This document shows, piece after piece, positions 7,554 to 17,336 of a stretch of 64,000 nt of DNA. Both the position numbers and the translations under genes were made by a program. Each line of letters begins with the position of its first letter. Positions within the stretch are counted from its first letter, which is position 1. The stretch is from Clostridia bacterium. GTDB taxonomy: Bacteria > Bacillota > Thermoanaerobacteria > Thermoanaerobacterales > Thermoanaerobacteraceae. Where the stretch lies: assembly GCA_012840485.1 (NCBI GenBank), contig DULG01000019.1, positions 1 to 64,000 of the forward strand, given 5' to 3'. The notes under the pieces are model-generated. The model saw only the letters and a program-made list of their open reading frames with translations, was not told the origin of the DNA and made no database searches.

Positions 7554-8684
7554 TTGTTAAATGTAATAATTTTGGGACTGACGAGCCTTCTTACAGATAT
7601 ATCTACTGAAATGGTATATCCTTTAATCCCTCTTTTTCTGACTTCTAAACTAGGGGCAAGTCCTGCTATAGTAGGGCTTATTGAAGGAGTAGCTGAAAGT
7701 ATTGCCAGCATACTTAAAGTATTTTCTGGCTATATATCTGATAAGGTAGGGAAAAGAAAGCCTTTGGCTATTGCAGGATATTCATTTTCTACTATAGGAA
7801 AGGTATTTTTGTATATTGCTTCTTCGTGGGGATGGGTTTTTTTAGGTAGAACTGCTGACAGGTTTGGGAAGGGAATTAGGACTGCTCCAAGAGATGCCTT
7901 GATTGCTGAAACAGTAGACAAAGATAACATTGGAAAAGCATATGGACTCCACAGGGCCTTAGATACCTTAGGGGCCACTATTGGAATTGTTTTAGCTTAT
8001 TACTTTATAACCTCTTATAAGGGAGACTATAGGCTGGTTTTCTTGTATTCTTTGATACCCGCCTTTTTAGGAGTTTTTGTTTTGCTTTTTGCAAGGGAAA
8101 GCCAGAGAAAACATGACCTTTCAAAAAAGCTTTCATTTTCATGGAAAAGTCTTGATAGACGCCTTCAAATGTTTTTGATAGTGATTTTGATTTTTGCATT
8201 AGGAAATTCCTCTAATCAGTTTTTGCTTTTGAGAGCTAAAAATGTAGGCTTTAGTGATTCTGATGTTATACTTTTGTATCTATTGTATAATATTGTCTAT
8301 ATGGTATTTTCGTATCCAATGGGAAGGTTATCTGATAAAATAGGAAGGAAGAAACTCCTCATTATAGGTTACTTATTTTATGGAATAGTCTATTTAGGAT
8401 TTGCAATCTTTGGTTTTAAATCTGCCATGTGGATATTGTTCTCAGTATATGGTCTATATATTGCTTTAACAGAAGGAATTGAAAAAGCTTTAGTTGCAGA
8501 AATTTCTCCAGCTCATTTGAAAGGAACGGTTATAGGATTACACGCTACTTTTACAGGGATTGGACTATTGCCTGCTTCTTTTTTAGCAGGAATACTTTGG
8601 GATGTTTTAGGAGTATCTGCACCTTTCTATTTCGGCGGAATTATGGGAATTTTGGCTGCTATCGGCCTTATGATTGTTTTATGA
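7554..8684 (+). CDS. MFS transporter paired with the ChrB-like protein
   Basis: 376 aa with about ten to twelve hydrophobic segments. The MFS loop 2-3 motif appears as SGYISDKVGKRKPLAIAG, repeated in the second half as MGRLSDKIGRKKLLIIGY. The segment GRTADRFGKGIRTAPRDAL is typical of a clade often found near ChrB-like genes. Expected to be a proton-driven exporter in the cytoplasmic membrane; the substrate is unknown (drug, anion or metal oxyanion are all possible). The start is TTG with GGGAGG upstream. Under control of the palindrome-covered promoter at 6942. Confidence 0.85.
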   Translation: MLNVIILGLTSLLTDISTEMVYPLIPLFLTSKLGASPAIVGLIEGVAESIASILKVFSGYISDKVGKRKPLAIAGYSFSTIGKVFLYIASSWGWVFLGRTADRFGKGIRTAPRDALIAETVDKDNIGKAYGLHRALDTLGATIGIVLAYYFITSYKGDYRLVFLYSLIPAFLGVFVLLFARESQRKHDLSKKLSFSWKSLDRRLQMFLIVILIFALGNSSNQFLLLRAKNVGFSDSDVILLYLLYNIVYMVFSYPMGRLSDKIGRKKLLIIGYLFYGIVYLGFAIFGFKSAMWILFSVYGLYIALTEGIEKALVAEISPAHLKGTVIGLHATFTGIGLLPASFLAGILWDVLGVSAPFYFGGIMGILAAIGLMIVL

Positions 8685-8734
8685 TTATTTTCCTCAATTT
8701 TTCTCAAAATATCTAACCAAATTAGCGTTTTTTA

Positions 8735-8743
8735 TGTTATAAT
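8735..8743 (+). promoter_or_regulatory. Extended -10 promoter of the dapF operon
   Basis: TGTTATAAT (8735-8743) is a perfect extended -10, 32 nt before the dapF start. No strong -35 was seen. It may drive the long co-directional run that follows. Confidence 0.65.
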
Positions 8744-8775
8744 ATCCTTGAAGATTAGAAATGGAGTGGTATTGA

Positions 8776-9600
8776 GTGAGATTTACAAAAATGCACGGCT
8801 TGGGAAACGATTTTATAGTGATTGAGGCATTAGAAAATGTGGATTACAGTGGATTGGCAGTTAAACTTTGTAACAGGCATTTTGGAATAGGGGCTGATGG
8901 GCTTTTGGTTGTTGAGCCTTCAGGAATCGCGGATATTAGGATGAGGATTTTTAATGCAGATGGTAGCGAAGCAGAAATGTGCGGCAATGGCTCTAGGTGT
9001 TTTGCAAAATATGTATATGAAAGAGGGATAGTCCCTAAAGAAAAGATGGCAGTGGAGACTTTGGCAGGAATAATTATGCCAGAAATTTCTATAAAAAATG
9101 GGAAAGTAAAAAGTGTAAAGGTTTATATGGGCAATCCCATTTTTGAAGCTAGCAAAATACCTGTAAAAAGTGACAAGCAAAAATTTATAGATGAGCCAGT
9201 AAAAATAGATGGGAAAGTTTATAAATTAACTTCTTTAAGGGTAGGAGTGCCTCATACTATTGTTTTTGTAGAATCCTTAGATGAAAATATGACTAAAGAA
9301 TTAGGTCCTAAAATTGAAAAATCTTCCCTTTTCCCTCAAAGCACAAATGTAGATTTTGTAAAAGTAGAAGATAAAGAAAATATTTCTGTAAGGACTTGGG
9401 AAAGAGGTGTGGGGCTTACTCTTGCTTGTGGAAGTGGTGCCTGTGCATCTGCAGTAGCTTCAGCAGTTTTAGGCAAGACAGGTAGAAAGGTTAACGTTCA
9501 CTTTAAAGCTGGTGCACTTTTGGTAGAATGGAGGGAGGACAATAGTATTTATTTGTCTGGAGGTGTAGAGGAAGTTTTCATAGGAGAGATAGATATTTAG
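8776..9600 (+). CDS. dapF: Diaminopimelate epimerase
   Basis: 274 aa. It converts LL- to meso-diaminopimelate in the lysine/peptidoglycan pathway in the cytoplasm. Start motif MHGLGNDF. The two catalytic cysteines are in AEMCGNGSRCFAKY (first half) and LACGSGACAS (C-terminal half), matching the family. The start is GTG with GGAGTGG 6 nt upstream. It is first in the run that continues with yicC. Nothing unusual. Confidence 0.97.
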   Translation: MRFTKMHGLGNDFIVIEALENVDYSGLAVKLCNRHFGIGADGLLVVEPSGIADIRMRIFNADGSEAEMCGNGSRCFAKYVYERGIVPKEKMAVETLAGIIMPEISIKNGKVKSVKVYMGNPIFEASKIPVKSDKQKFIDEPVKIDGKVYKLTSLRVGVPHTIVFVESLDENMTKELGPKIEKSSLFPQSTNVDFVKVEDKENISVRTWERGVGLTLACGSGACASAVASAVLGKTGRKVNVHFKAGALLVEWREDNSIYLSGGVEEVFIGEIDI

Positions 9601-9645
9601 TTTAAGGAAAAGAGAATTTGACTATAATAAGAAAAAGGTGATATG

Positions 9646-10518
9646 ATGATAAAAAGCATGACAGGCTATGGACGAAGTGAAATTCGGGAAGAAGGTTATG
9701 CAATAACTGTAGAAATTAAATCTTTAAATCATAGGTTTTTAGACATAAATTGCAGAATGAATAAGCTTTTAAGCGGACTTGAGGAAAGAGTGAGAGAATT
9801 TGTTTCACGGCGGCTTGAAAGGGGGAGGATAGAGTTAAACATAGGGTTTGAAACCTATGAAAAAAGTATAAATCTTATAGAGATAGACGAATTTCTTTTA
9901 CATGAGTATCTGAGAGTTTTTTCAGATGTGAAAACAAAATTTGAATTAGAAGGATTCATACAAGTCAGTGATTTAGTGTATTTGCCAGAAGTCATAAGAG
10001 TAAAAAATGAGGAACTCAACTTAGATGAGATTTGGGAATTGTTAAAAGTTCCACTAGGAGAAGCGATAGATAAACTAATTGACATGAGGCATAAAGAAGG
10101 TATAAAATTATACGATGATGTATTAAGCAGGTTAGAAAAAATTTCAGAGATGGTAAAGGAAATAGAAGATTTAAGTTTTGTAATGGTGGAAGATTATAGA
10201 AAAAGGCTAGAACAGCGAATAAAAGAATTGGGGGTAGATGTAGACCCGGTGAGGATGGCGATGGAAATAGCATTAATCGTTGATAAGTCGTGTATTACTG
10301 AAGAGATAACAAGGCTTAAAAGCCATATCAATCAATTTAGAGATTCTCTTAAAGAAGAAGGTTCTATAGGCAAAAAATTAGATTTTATACTGCAGGAAAT
10401 GAATAGAGAAGCAAATACAATTGCATCAAAGTCGATAGATTACAGAATTTCTAATAAAGTAATTGATCTAAAAAATGAAATTGAAAAAATAAAAGAACAA
10501 GTTCAAAATATTGAGTAG
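9646..10518 (+). CDS. YicC/YloC-family endoribonuclease
   Basis: About 290 aa. The N-terminus MIKSMTGYGRSEI and the C-terminal motif FILQEMNREANTIASKS are diagnostic of the YicC/YloC family, characterised as metal-dependent endoribonucleases. An ATG one codon upstream (9643) is too close to the AAGGTG at 9635-9640, so 9646 is preferred. The order yicC-remA-gmk-rpoZ-coaBC-priA-def-fmt is the classical Firmicute arrangement. Confidence 0.93.
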   Translation: MIKSMTGYGRSEIREEGYAITVEIKSLNHRFLDINCRMNKLLSGLEERVREFVSRRLERGRIELNIGFETYEKSINLIEIDEFLLHEYLRVFSDVKTKFELEGFIQVSDLVYLPEVIRVKNEELNLDEIWELLKVPLGEAIDKLIDMRHKEGIKLYDDVLSRLEKISEMVKEIEDLSFVMVEDYRKRLEQRIKELGVDVDPVRMAMEIALIVDKSCITEEITRLKSHINQFRDSLKEEGSIGKKLDFILQEMNREANTIASKSIDYRISNKVIDLKNEIEKIKEQVQNIE

Positions 10519-10530
10519 GGAGGAAAAAGT

Positions 10531-10824
10531 ATGTCGATTAAGTTAATAAATATTGGGTTTGGCAACATAATATCGGCTAATAGGTTGGTGGCAATAGTCA
10601 GTCCAGAATCCGCACCTATAAAAAGAATAATTCAGGAAGCAAAAAACAGAGGCATGCTAATTGATGCTACATATGGCAGAAGGACAAGAGCAGTAATAAT
10701 AACTGACAGCGATCATATCATTCTTTCAGCTGTTCAACCAGAAACTGTTGCGAATAGACTTAATTCTAAGGGAATATTGGAGGAAGAGTTTGAAGAAGAA
10801 GAAGAGAAAGAGGATGAAGAGTAG
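10531..10824 (+). CDS. remA: RemA-family regulatory protein (DUF370)
   Basis: 97 aa. The conserved region [20 protein letters not shown] and [20 protein letters not shown] identify DUF370/RemA. In Bacillus subtilis RemA is a DNA-binding activator of matrix and osmoprotection genes. Here a very acidic tail ([14 protein letters not shown]) extends past the core, which is unusual for a DNA-binding protein and may tune binding. It has GGGAGG before the ATG and lies between yicC and gmk. Confidence 0.9.
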   Translation: MSIKLINIGFGNIISANRLVAIVSPESAPIKRIIQEAKNRGMLIDATYGRRTRAVIITDSDHIILSAVQPETVANRLNSKGILEEEFEEEEEKEDEE

Positions 10825-10836
10825 GGGGAATTGGAT

Positions 10837-11457
10837 TTGTCGAAAAAGAAGCAGGGATTGCTTATTGTTCTTTCTGGACCCTCCGGTGCAGGAAAAGGTA
10901 CTATATGTAAAGCTTTGATGGAAAAGGAGAAAAATTTAAAATTAAGCATTTCTGCCACCACTCGTCAGCCTAGAAGTGGAGAAATGGAAGGTAAGAACTA
11001 CTTTTTTAAGTCAGAAGAAGAATTTATTAAGATGATAGAAGAGGATGACTTTTTAGAGTGGGCAAAGGTATACGACCATTATTATGGAACTCCAAAAGAT
11101 TTTGTGCTAAAAAATTTAGAAGAGGGAAATGATGTTGTTTTAGAAATAGACATTCAAGGAGCTTTAAAGATAAAGGAAAGGTTTCCAGAAGGGGTATTTG
11201 TATTTATACTACCTCCTTCTATGGAAGAGTTAAAAAATAGAATAAAAAAAAGGGGTACAGAAACAGAGGAAGAAATAATAAAAAGATTTAAAAGTGCTTA
11301 TGAGGAATTGAATTACGTTTCTAAATACAACTACGTGGTTATAAATGATGATGTAAATGAAGCAGTAGAAAAAATTCGTGCTATAATTATTGCAGAGAAA
11401 TGTAGAGTTGATAGGAATAAAGATTTGTACTTGGAAATTAAGGAGGGGTTGACATGA
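10837..11457 (+). CDS. gmk: Guanylate kinase
   Basis: About 206 aa. It phosphorylates GMP to GDP using ATP. P-loop LSGPSGAGKGT near residues 10-20, the GMP-binding STTRQPR-like segment SATTRQPRSGE, and DIQGALKIKE are all present. TTG codons at 10831 and 10837 are both possible; AGGGGG at 10823-10828 is best spaced for 10837. Its stop overlaps the rpoZ start by 4 nt. Confidence 0.97.
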   Translation: MSKKKQGLLIVLSGPSGAGKGTICKALMEKEKNLKLSISATTRQPRSGEMEGKNYFFKSEEEFIKMIEEDDFLEWAKVYDHYYGTPKDFVLKNLEEGNDVVLEIDIQGALKIKERFPEGVFVFILPPSMEELKNRIKKRGTETEEEIIKRFKSAYEELNYVSKYNYVVINDDVNEAVEKIRAIIIAEKCRVDRNKDLYLEIKEGLT

Positions 11458-11666
11458 TTTTATATCCATCAATTGTGGATTTAATGGAAAAAGTAGATAG
11501 CAAATATACTTTGTGCGCTCTGGTTGCAAAAAGGGCAAGGCAGCTGGTGGCAGGTGATGCTAAATTAGTGGACATTGGTTCTGATAAACCTGTTACAATT
11601 GCTACTGAAGAAGTAAACAGAGGGCTTATCACCTATGAAAGGCCGCAAAAATATGGAATAAAATAG
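11454..11666 (+). CDS. rpoZ: RNA polymerase omega subunit
   Basis: 70 aa, typical. The conserved CALVAKRARQLV and the segment KPVTIATEEVNRGLI identify RpoZ, which binds the beta' C-terminus and helps assemble RNA polymerase. AGGAGGGG is ideally placed. The ATGA overlap with gmk implies translational coupling. Confidence 0.96.
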   Translation: MILYPSIVDLMEKVDSKYTLCALVAKRARQLVAGDAKLVDIGSDKPVTIATEEVNRGLITYERPQKYGIK

Positions 11667-11677
11667 AAGGTGTTGTG

Positions 11678-12877
11678 ATGAATACAAATAAGAAAAACGT
11701 AGTATTGGGAGTTACAGGAGGGATAGCGGCTTATAAAGCTGCTGACCTCACGTCAAGACTTGTAAAAAATGATATAAATGTGGATGTTATAATGACTAAA
11801 GAAGCTACAAATTTTATAAACCCTTTGACTTTTGAGGCATTAACTCATAACAAGGTTACCATTGACATGTTTACAGATAGAAAATACTGGGAGATTGAGC
11901 ACATTTCTCTAGCAGAAAAAGCGGATGTCTTTGCAATAGTTCCTGCAACAGCTAATATTATTGCCAAGATTGCCAATGGGATTGCGGATGACATGCTGAC
12001 AACTACTTTGCTTGCCACAAAAAATCCGGTCCTAATTGCACCAGCTATGAATACAAATATGTATACTAATCCTATTACGCAAAAAAATATCAAAACTTTG
12101 AAAGGGTACGGCTTTATATTTGTGGAGCCAGCTGCCGGAAGGCTTGCATGTGGGACTTACGGAGCAGGTAAGCTTGCTGATGTAGAAGATATTGAAAAAG
12201 CTATTCTGGACTTATTGTATAAGGAAAAAAAGAGAGACTTTGAAGGGAAAAAAGTGTTAATAACAGCAGGACCTACAAGAGAGCCTCTTGACCCTGTAAG
12301 GTACATTACCAATCGTTCTTCTGGGAAAATGGGTTATGAGATTGCAAAGGCTTTTGTAGAAAGAGGGGCACAGGTTATTCTGGTCTCTGGTCCTACTCAT
12401 ATTGAAGTGCCTAAAGATGTGACTTTTATTCCTGTAGAGACAGCATCAGACATGTACAATGCGGTGATGATGCACCTTGCAGAAATAGACATTATAATAG
12501 GTGCTGCAGCTGTTTCTGACTACAGGCCTAAAGAAATGAAAAAAGAAAAGATAAAAAAAGATGAGGATATGTTAACTATTGAATTGATTAAAAATCTGGA
12601 TATAATGTATGAGGTGGGTCAGAAGAAAGGGAATAAAATTTCAATAGGTTTTGCCGCTGAAACTACCAATTTGATAGAGTATGCTCAGAAAAAATTAAAA
12701 GAAAAAAATATGGATTTAATAGTCGCAAATGATGTATCTCAAGAAGGAGCAGGTTTTGAAGTGGATACAAATATAATAAAAATCATAGATAAAAGCCTAA
12801 ATGTAAAAGAGTATCCATTGATGACAAAAAGAGAAGCTGCCCATGTCATATTAGATGAAATAGCTAAATTGTTGTAA
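11678..12877 (+). CDS. coaBC: Bifunctional phosphopantothenoylcysteine decarboxylase/synthetase
   Basis: About 399 aa. The N-terminal CoaC flavoprotein domain has VTGGIAAYKAADL, APAMNTNMY and the ACGTYGAGKLAD active-site lid with its cysteine. The C-terminal CoaB synthetase domain has ITAGPTREPLDPVRYITN, SSGKMGYE and IGFAAET. Together they make 4'-phosphopantetheine for CoA from phosphopantothenate and cysteine; coaD at 32288 performs the next step. GTG at 11675 precedes the ATG, but GAAGGTG spacing favours the ATG. Confidence 0.97.
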   Translation: MNTNKKNVVLGVTGGIAAYKAADLTSRLVKNDINVDVIMTKEATNFINPLTFEALTHNKVTIDMFTDRKYWEIEHISLAEKADVFAIVPATANIIAKIANGIADDMLTTTLLATKNPVLIAPAMNTNMYTNPITQKNIKTLKGYGFIFVEPAAGRLACGTYGAGKLADVEDIEKAILDLLYKEKKRDFEGKKVLITAGPTREPLDPVRYITNRSSGKMGYEIAKAFVERGAQVILVSGPTHIEVPKDVTFIPVETASDMYNAVMMHLAEIDIIIGAAAVSDYRPKEMKKEKIKKDEDMLTIELIKNLDIMYEVGQKKGNKISIGFAAETTNLIEYAQKKLKEKNMDLIVANDVSQEGAGFEVDTNIIKIIDKSLNVKEYPLMTKREAAHVILDEIAKLL

Positions 12878-12897
12878 GGCCTTTTGGCTTTTTTTAT
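12877..12897 (+). terminator. Weak hairpin with T-run between coaBC and priA
   Basis: AAGGCC, a TTTT loop and GGCTT form a short imperfect stem, followed by TTTTTTATTTT. It would be at best a partial terminator inside the long run. Confidence 0.35.
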
Positions 12898-12924
12898 TTT
12901 AAATTTTAATGGGCGGAGGTTGCC

Positions 12925-15123
12925 ATGTTTGCCGAGGTCATAGTAGATGTTAAATCTTCTAACACAGATAGGGTTTACACTTATCGTATTCCTGAAGGAA
13001 TGGATTTAAAGGTTGGCATGAGGGTTTTAGTTCCTTTTAGGAATAGATTTGTAGAAGGATATGTAGTAAGCATTACTGATAAGGCTTCCTATTCAATTGA
13101 AAGAATAAAAAGCATTTACAAAGGGTTGGACAGTTATTCTGTTTTTAATGAAAAGATGATTGAACTGGCTAAATGGATGAGAGATTACTATAAATGCTAT
13201 TTTTCTGAAGCTTTTCAGACAATAATGCCTGTGGGAATAAAGCAGGGAGAGAAAAAAGTCAAAGTAGTAACGATAAAGCTTGATGAAATATCTGAGGAGT
13301 CTTTTAAAAAGGCTCCTAAGCAGTACGAAATTTTGAACTATTTGAAAAAGAGGAGCCCTATAAGACTTTCAGAACTTGTAAAAGTACTAAATATAGACTA
13401 TGGAGTCATCAAAACTCTTGAGAAAAAAGGGTATATAGAAGTTTATGAAGAGGAAGTGCTTAGATTTGGTATAAAGGACATAGAGAGAAGCAAGCCCTTA
13501 GTGCTGACAGAGGAGCAAAAAAAGGCAGTTGATGAAGTTAAAAGGTCTCTTTTGATGAATAGGTCTGACAAATACTTGCTCTTTGGTGTTACAGGAAGTG
13601 GAAAGACTGAAGTTTACCTTCAGTTGATTGAAGAAGCGATAAAGATGGGCAAAAGCGCTATAGTTTTAGTGCCAGAAATTTCTTTGACTCCTCAGACTAT
13701 TGAAAGGTTTGTAAGCCGATTTGGCAGTAGAGTGGCTGTAATCCACAGCGGACTTTCTCCAGGTGAGAGGTTTGATGAGTGGAGAAAAGTGAAAAATGAA
13801 CTAGTTGATGTAGTAGTTGGCGTGAGAAATGCGGTATTTGCACCTTTTGAAAATTTGGGTCTTATTATTATTGATGAAGAACATGAAACTACGTACAAAC
13901 AGTCAGATTTAAGACCTAAGTATAACGCTAAAGAGGTAGCAGAGAAGCGGTGTGAAATAGAAAAGGCAGTCTTAGTGATGGCAAGTGCTACTCCTTCATT
14001 AGAGACTTATTATAAGGCTAACAAAGGAGAGTACAAGCTTCTAAGGCTTACAAAAAGGATTAGTGTTTCTATGCCTCGGATAGAAGTTGTAAATATGAGT
14101 GAAGAATTGGCTAAAGGAAATAATTCAATATTTAGTCGCAAGCTGTTTTCATATATACAGGAAAATCTCAAAAAGAAAGAACAAACAATTCTCTTTTTAA
14201 ACAGAAGAGGCTACTCTTCTTTTGTCTCCTGCAGAGATTGTGGTTATGTTCCCAAATGTCCTAACTGTGACATTTCACTGACTTACCATTTTGAAAACAA
14301 AAAATTGGTTTGCCATTACTGTGGATATGAAGAGCCGATGAAAGAAACTTGCCCTAAGTGTGGGAGCAAAAGAATAAGGTATATGGGAATTGGAACTGAG
14401 AGAGTAGAAAATGACATAAAAAAATTTTTTCCTAACGCAAGAGTTTTAAGGATGGATGTAGATACTACAAGAAAAAAAGGATCTCATGAGAAAATTTTTT
14501 ATGAGTTTAAAAGTGGGAAAGCGGATATTTTAATTGGAACTCAGATGATATCAAAGGGATTTGATATTCCGAATGTAACTTTAGTGGGGGTAATCCTAGC
14601 AGACATCACTTTAAATTTACCTGACTTTAGGTCCAGTGAAAGGACTTTTCAGTTGCTTACACAGGTAGCCGGCAGGGCAGGAAGAGGTGAAAAACCTGGA
14701 AGAGTTGTTATACAGACTTATGAAGAGGACCACTACAGTATCATTACTGCGAAAGATCAGGATTATGTGAAGTTTTACAATGAAGAGATAAAATACAGAG
14801 AAATTTTTAGATATCCTCCTTTTTCCCATTTGATGAATATAGTGATATCAGGAGAAAATGAAGAAAAAGTAAAGAACGCTGCTGCAAACACTTACCTTGC
14901 GTGTCAAAAAATTATTAACAAACTTCAAAATAAGAGTTATAATAAAATATTAGGACCTGCTCCAGCCCCTCTAAGTAAGATAAACAATCGATATAGATGG
15001 CAGGTCATCATAAAGGGTGAAGATAGAAGTACTTTAGAAGAAATAGCAGAAAAAGTTCAAAATATGAAATATCCAAAGGATATAAGGATTTCTCTGGATA
15101 TTGACCCTTTGAATATCATGTGA
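12925..15123 (+). CDS. priA: Primosomal replication-restart helicase PriA
   Basis: 732 aa. The N-terminal DNA-binding domain is followed by helicase motifs: Walker [14 protein letters not shown] near 221-233 and DEEH in [16 protein letters not shown] zinc-binding insertion carries four Cys pairs (CRDC, CPNC, CHYC, CPKC), about residues 434-481. The GTERVE motif and [20 protein letters not shown] in two parts complete the signature. It reloads the replisome at collapsed forks. Start ATG with GGCGGAGG upstream. Length normal. Confidence 0.97.
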   Translation: MFAEVIVDVKSSNTDRVYTYRIPEGMDLKVGMRVLVPFRNRFVEGYVVSITDKASYSIERIKSIYKGLDSYSVFNEKMIELAKWMRDYYKCYFSEAFQTIMPVGIKQGEKKVKVVTIKLDEISEESFKKAPKQYEILNYLKKRSPIRLSELVKVLNIDYGVIKTLEKKGYIEVYEEEVLRFGIKDIERSKPLVLTEEQKKAVDEVKRSLLMNRSDKYLLFGVTGSGKTEVYLQLIEEAIKMGKSAIVLVPEISLTPQTIERFVSRFGSRVAVIHSGLSPGERFDEWRKVKNELVDVVVGVRNAVFAPFENLGLIIIDEEHETTYKQSDLRPKYNAKEVAEKRCEIEKAVLVMASATPSLETYYKANKGEYKLLRLTKRISVSMPRIEVVNMSEELAKGNNSIFSRKLFSYIQENLKKKEQTILFLNRRGYSSFVSCRDCGYVPKCPNCDISLTYHFENKKLVCHYCGYEEPMKETCPKCGSKRIRYMGIGTERVENDIKKFFPNARVLRMDVDTTRKKGSHEKIFYEFKSGKADILIGTQMISKGFDIPNVTLVGVILADITLNLPDFRSSERTFQLLTQVAGRAGRGEKPGRVVIQTYEEDHYSIITAKDQDYVKFYNEEIKYREIFRYPPFSHLMNIVISGENEEKVKNAAANTYLACQKIINKLQNKSYNKILGPAPAPLSKINNRYRWQVIIKGEDRSTLEEIAEKVQNMKYPKDIRISLDIDPLNIM

Positions 15124-15142
15124 ATTTAAGGAGGTATCTATT

Positions 15143-15622
15143 TTGGCAATAAGGTATATCAGAAAAATTGGAGATGAGGTTTTAAGAAAAAAGGCAAAAC
15201 CTGTTACAGAAATAAATTCTCACATCATCACTATTTTAGAAGACATGGCGCAAACCATGTATTTAAATGAGGGAGTTGGATTAGCAGCAAATCAAATAGG
15301 AGTTTTAAGACGGTTAATCGTCATAGATGTGGGGGAAGGACTTTTAGAGTTTATAAACCCTGAGATTGTATATGGAGAAGGAGAACAAATAGGACCTGAA
15401 GGATGTCTTAGCATACCTGGAGTGTTTGGAGAAGTGAAAAGACCTCAGAAGGTAAAAGTAAAGTATCTAGATAGAGAAGGAAAAGAGAGGGAAATTGAAG
15501 GAGAAGATTTGTTGGCAAGAGCGTTATGTCATGAAATAGACCATTTAAACGGAGTTTTGTTTATTGATAAGGTGATAAGATTTTTAGACAAAGAAGAGAT
15601 GAAGGAAGTTAAGGAGGTATGA
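15143..15622 (+). CDS. def: Peptide deformylase
   Basis: 159 aa. It removes the formyl group from nascent N-termini. The three motifs are GVGLAANQ (44-51), EGCLS (86-90, Cys metal ligand) and HEIDH (130-134, two His ligands). The start is TTG with a perfect AAGGAGGT 7 nt upstream. It sits next to fmt, the enzyme that adds the formyl group to initiator tRNA. Confidence 0.97.
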   Translation: MAIRYIRKIGDEVLRKKAKPVTEINSHIITILEDMAQTMYLNEGVGLAANQIGVLRRLIVIDVGEGLLEFINPEIVYGEGEQIGPEGCLSIPGVFGEVKRPQKVKVKYLDREGKEREIEGEDLLARALCHEIDHLNGVLFIDKVIRFLDKEEMKEVKEV

Positions 15623-15623
15623 T

Positions 15624-16556
15624 TTGTTGAAGGTTGTTTTTATGGGGACGCCGGACTTTGCTGTCCCCTCTTTGAAAAAACTTTTTGAAGAAGGTTATGA
15701 AGTTTTAGCAGTTGTCACGCAGCCTGACAAACAAAAAGGTCGGGGAATGAAGATAGGCTTTTCACCTGTAAAAGAAGTGGCACTTCAAAAAGGAGTAGAA
15801 ATTTTGCAGCCAGAGAAGATAAAAAATAATCATGAGTTTTTAGACAGATTGAAAGATTTAAATCCAGACGCTATTGTTGTGGTGGCTTATGGGAAAATTT
15901 TGCCTGAGGAAGTTCTGACGTTGCCTAAATATGGCTGTATAAATCTCCACGCTTCCCTTTTGCCAAAATACAGAGGAGCTGCTCCTATTAACTGGGCTAT
16001 AATCAATGGTGAGAAAGAAACGGGCATTACTACAATGCTTATGGATAAAGGTTTGGATACAGGAGACATGCTTATCAAAAAATCTATTCCCATTTTAGAT
16101 GAGGATGATGCAGAGACACTTCATGATAAGTTGGCTAACTTAGGTGCAGAAGTTTTGATAGAGACTTTACATAAGCTGGAGGAAGGAACGCTAATACCTG
16201 TAAAGCAAAATGAAGAGGAAGCTACTTACGCTACAATCATTACTAAGGAGATGGGGCATATATATTGGAGTAAGTCAGCTTATGAAATAAGAAATTTGAT
16301 AAGAGGTTTAAGACCGTGGCCTGGCTGTTATACCTTTTATGGAGATAAAACGATAAAGATTTGGAAAGCAGAAATAGTGGGATATGATGGGAAAGAAGAA
16401 AATGGAACTGTTTTAAAGTCAAAAGGAGATTTAATTATAAAATGTGGAAAAGATGCTATAAAGGTATTGGAGATTCAGCAAGAAGGGTCTAAAAAAATGG
16501 GTATTAGGGAATATTTAATAGGTCACAATATACCTGAGGGAACAATCTTTAAATAA
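15624..16556 (+). CDS. fmt: Methionyl-tRNA formyltransferase
   Basis: 310 aa. It formylates Met-tRNA(fMet) with 10-formyl-THF. The N-terminal Rossmann-like formyltransferase domain shows VVFMGTPDFAVPSL and the catalytic INLHASLLPKYRGAAPI (Asn and His). The C-terminal OB-like domain follows. Two adjacent TTG codons (15624, 15627) are possible starts after AAGGAGGT; either fits. Starts right after the def stop. Confidence 0.97.
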   Translation: MLKVVFMGTPDFAVPSLKKLFEEGYEVLAVVTQPDKQKGRGMKIGFSPVKEVALQKGVEILQPEKIKNNHEFLDRLKDLNPDAIVVVAYGKILPEEVLTLPKYGCINLHASLLPKYRGAAPINWAIINGEKETGITTMLMDKGLDTGDMLIKKSIPILDEDDAETLHDKLANLGAEVLIETLHKLEEGTLIPVKQNEEEATYATIITKEMGHIYWSKSAYEIRNLIRGLRPWPGCYTFYGDKTIKIWKAEIVGYDGKEENGTVLKSKGDLIIKCGKDAIKVLEIQQEGSKKMGIREYLIGHNIPEGTIFK

Positions 16557-16578
16557 ATTTTAAAGAGGAGAATTACTT

Positions 16579-17331
16579 TTGAAGGGGAAAAAAAGAGTTT
16601 TTTTGGGGATATTGTTAATTAGTTTTCTTGTCTTTACCTTGGTTCTATTAGGAATTCTATACGTGATAAAAGAAGGCAGAGTGGAACTTTATAAATATTT
16701 GTTCTTTACATTAGTAGCATTTATCCTGGTTTTGATGCTATTGATTGTGTCTGTCATTGGAGCTACATTTTATCTGGTATTCAGCAAAAAAAGCAATAAA
16801 ATTTTGAGTTCCTTCATAGCAAATTTTATAGACCTCTTTTATCCATTGGTAGTATGTATGGCAAGAGTTTTAGACTTTAAAATTGAAAAAGTAGATCAGT
16901 CTTACATTGAAATAAAGAATTTTTTGTTTAATAAAAATTTAGAAAAATATCAACCAAAAGACGTATTGATATTAGCGCCCCACTGCATACAATACAGTGG
17001 TTGCAAATTTAAAGTGACCTATGATATAGTTAATTGCAGAAGGTGTGGGAAGTGTCAAATTAATGATTTAGTAAACTTTAAAGAAAAATATGGAATAAAT
17101 GTGGCAGTTGTTACAGGAGGCACTCTTGCAAGAAAAGTAGTGAAAGATACAAAGCCGAAAGTAATAATAGCAATTGCCTGTGAAAGAGATCTTACTAGTG
17201 GCATGCAAGATGTAAAGCAAATCCCTGTATATGGTATAATAAATGAGAGGCCGAACGGTCCTTGCTTTAATACAAGAGTGGATGTTTCGAAGATTGAAGA
17301 TATGATAAAAAAATTATTGGATGGAGGTTAA
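16579..17331 (+). CDS. DUF116-family membrane protein with cysteine cluster
   Basis: 250 aa. Two N-terminal membrane segments (about residues 8-30 and 40-68) are followed by a soluble DUF116 domain. Seven cysteines, at 136, 142, 153, 156, 159, 201 and 229, include the tight CRRCGKC group, suggesting an Fe-S or zinc centre. The function of DUF116 is unknown. The start is TTG after AAAGAGGAG. Neighbours are fmt and a membrane zinc protease. Confidence 0.85.
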   Translation: MKGKKRVFLGILLISFLVFTLVLLGILYVIKEGRVELYKYLFFTLVAFILVLMLLIVSVIGATFYLVFSKKSNKILSSFIANFIDLFYPLVVCMARVLDFKIEKVDQSYIEIKNFLFNKNLEKYQPKDVLILAPHCIQYSGCKFKVTYDIVNCRRCGKCQINDLVNFKEKYGINVAVVTGGTLARKVVKDTKPKVIIAIACERDLTSGMQDVKQIPVYGIINERPNGPCFNTRVDVSKIEDMIKKLLDGG

Positions 17332-17336
17332 AGGCT

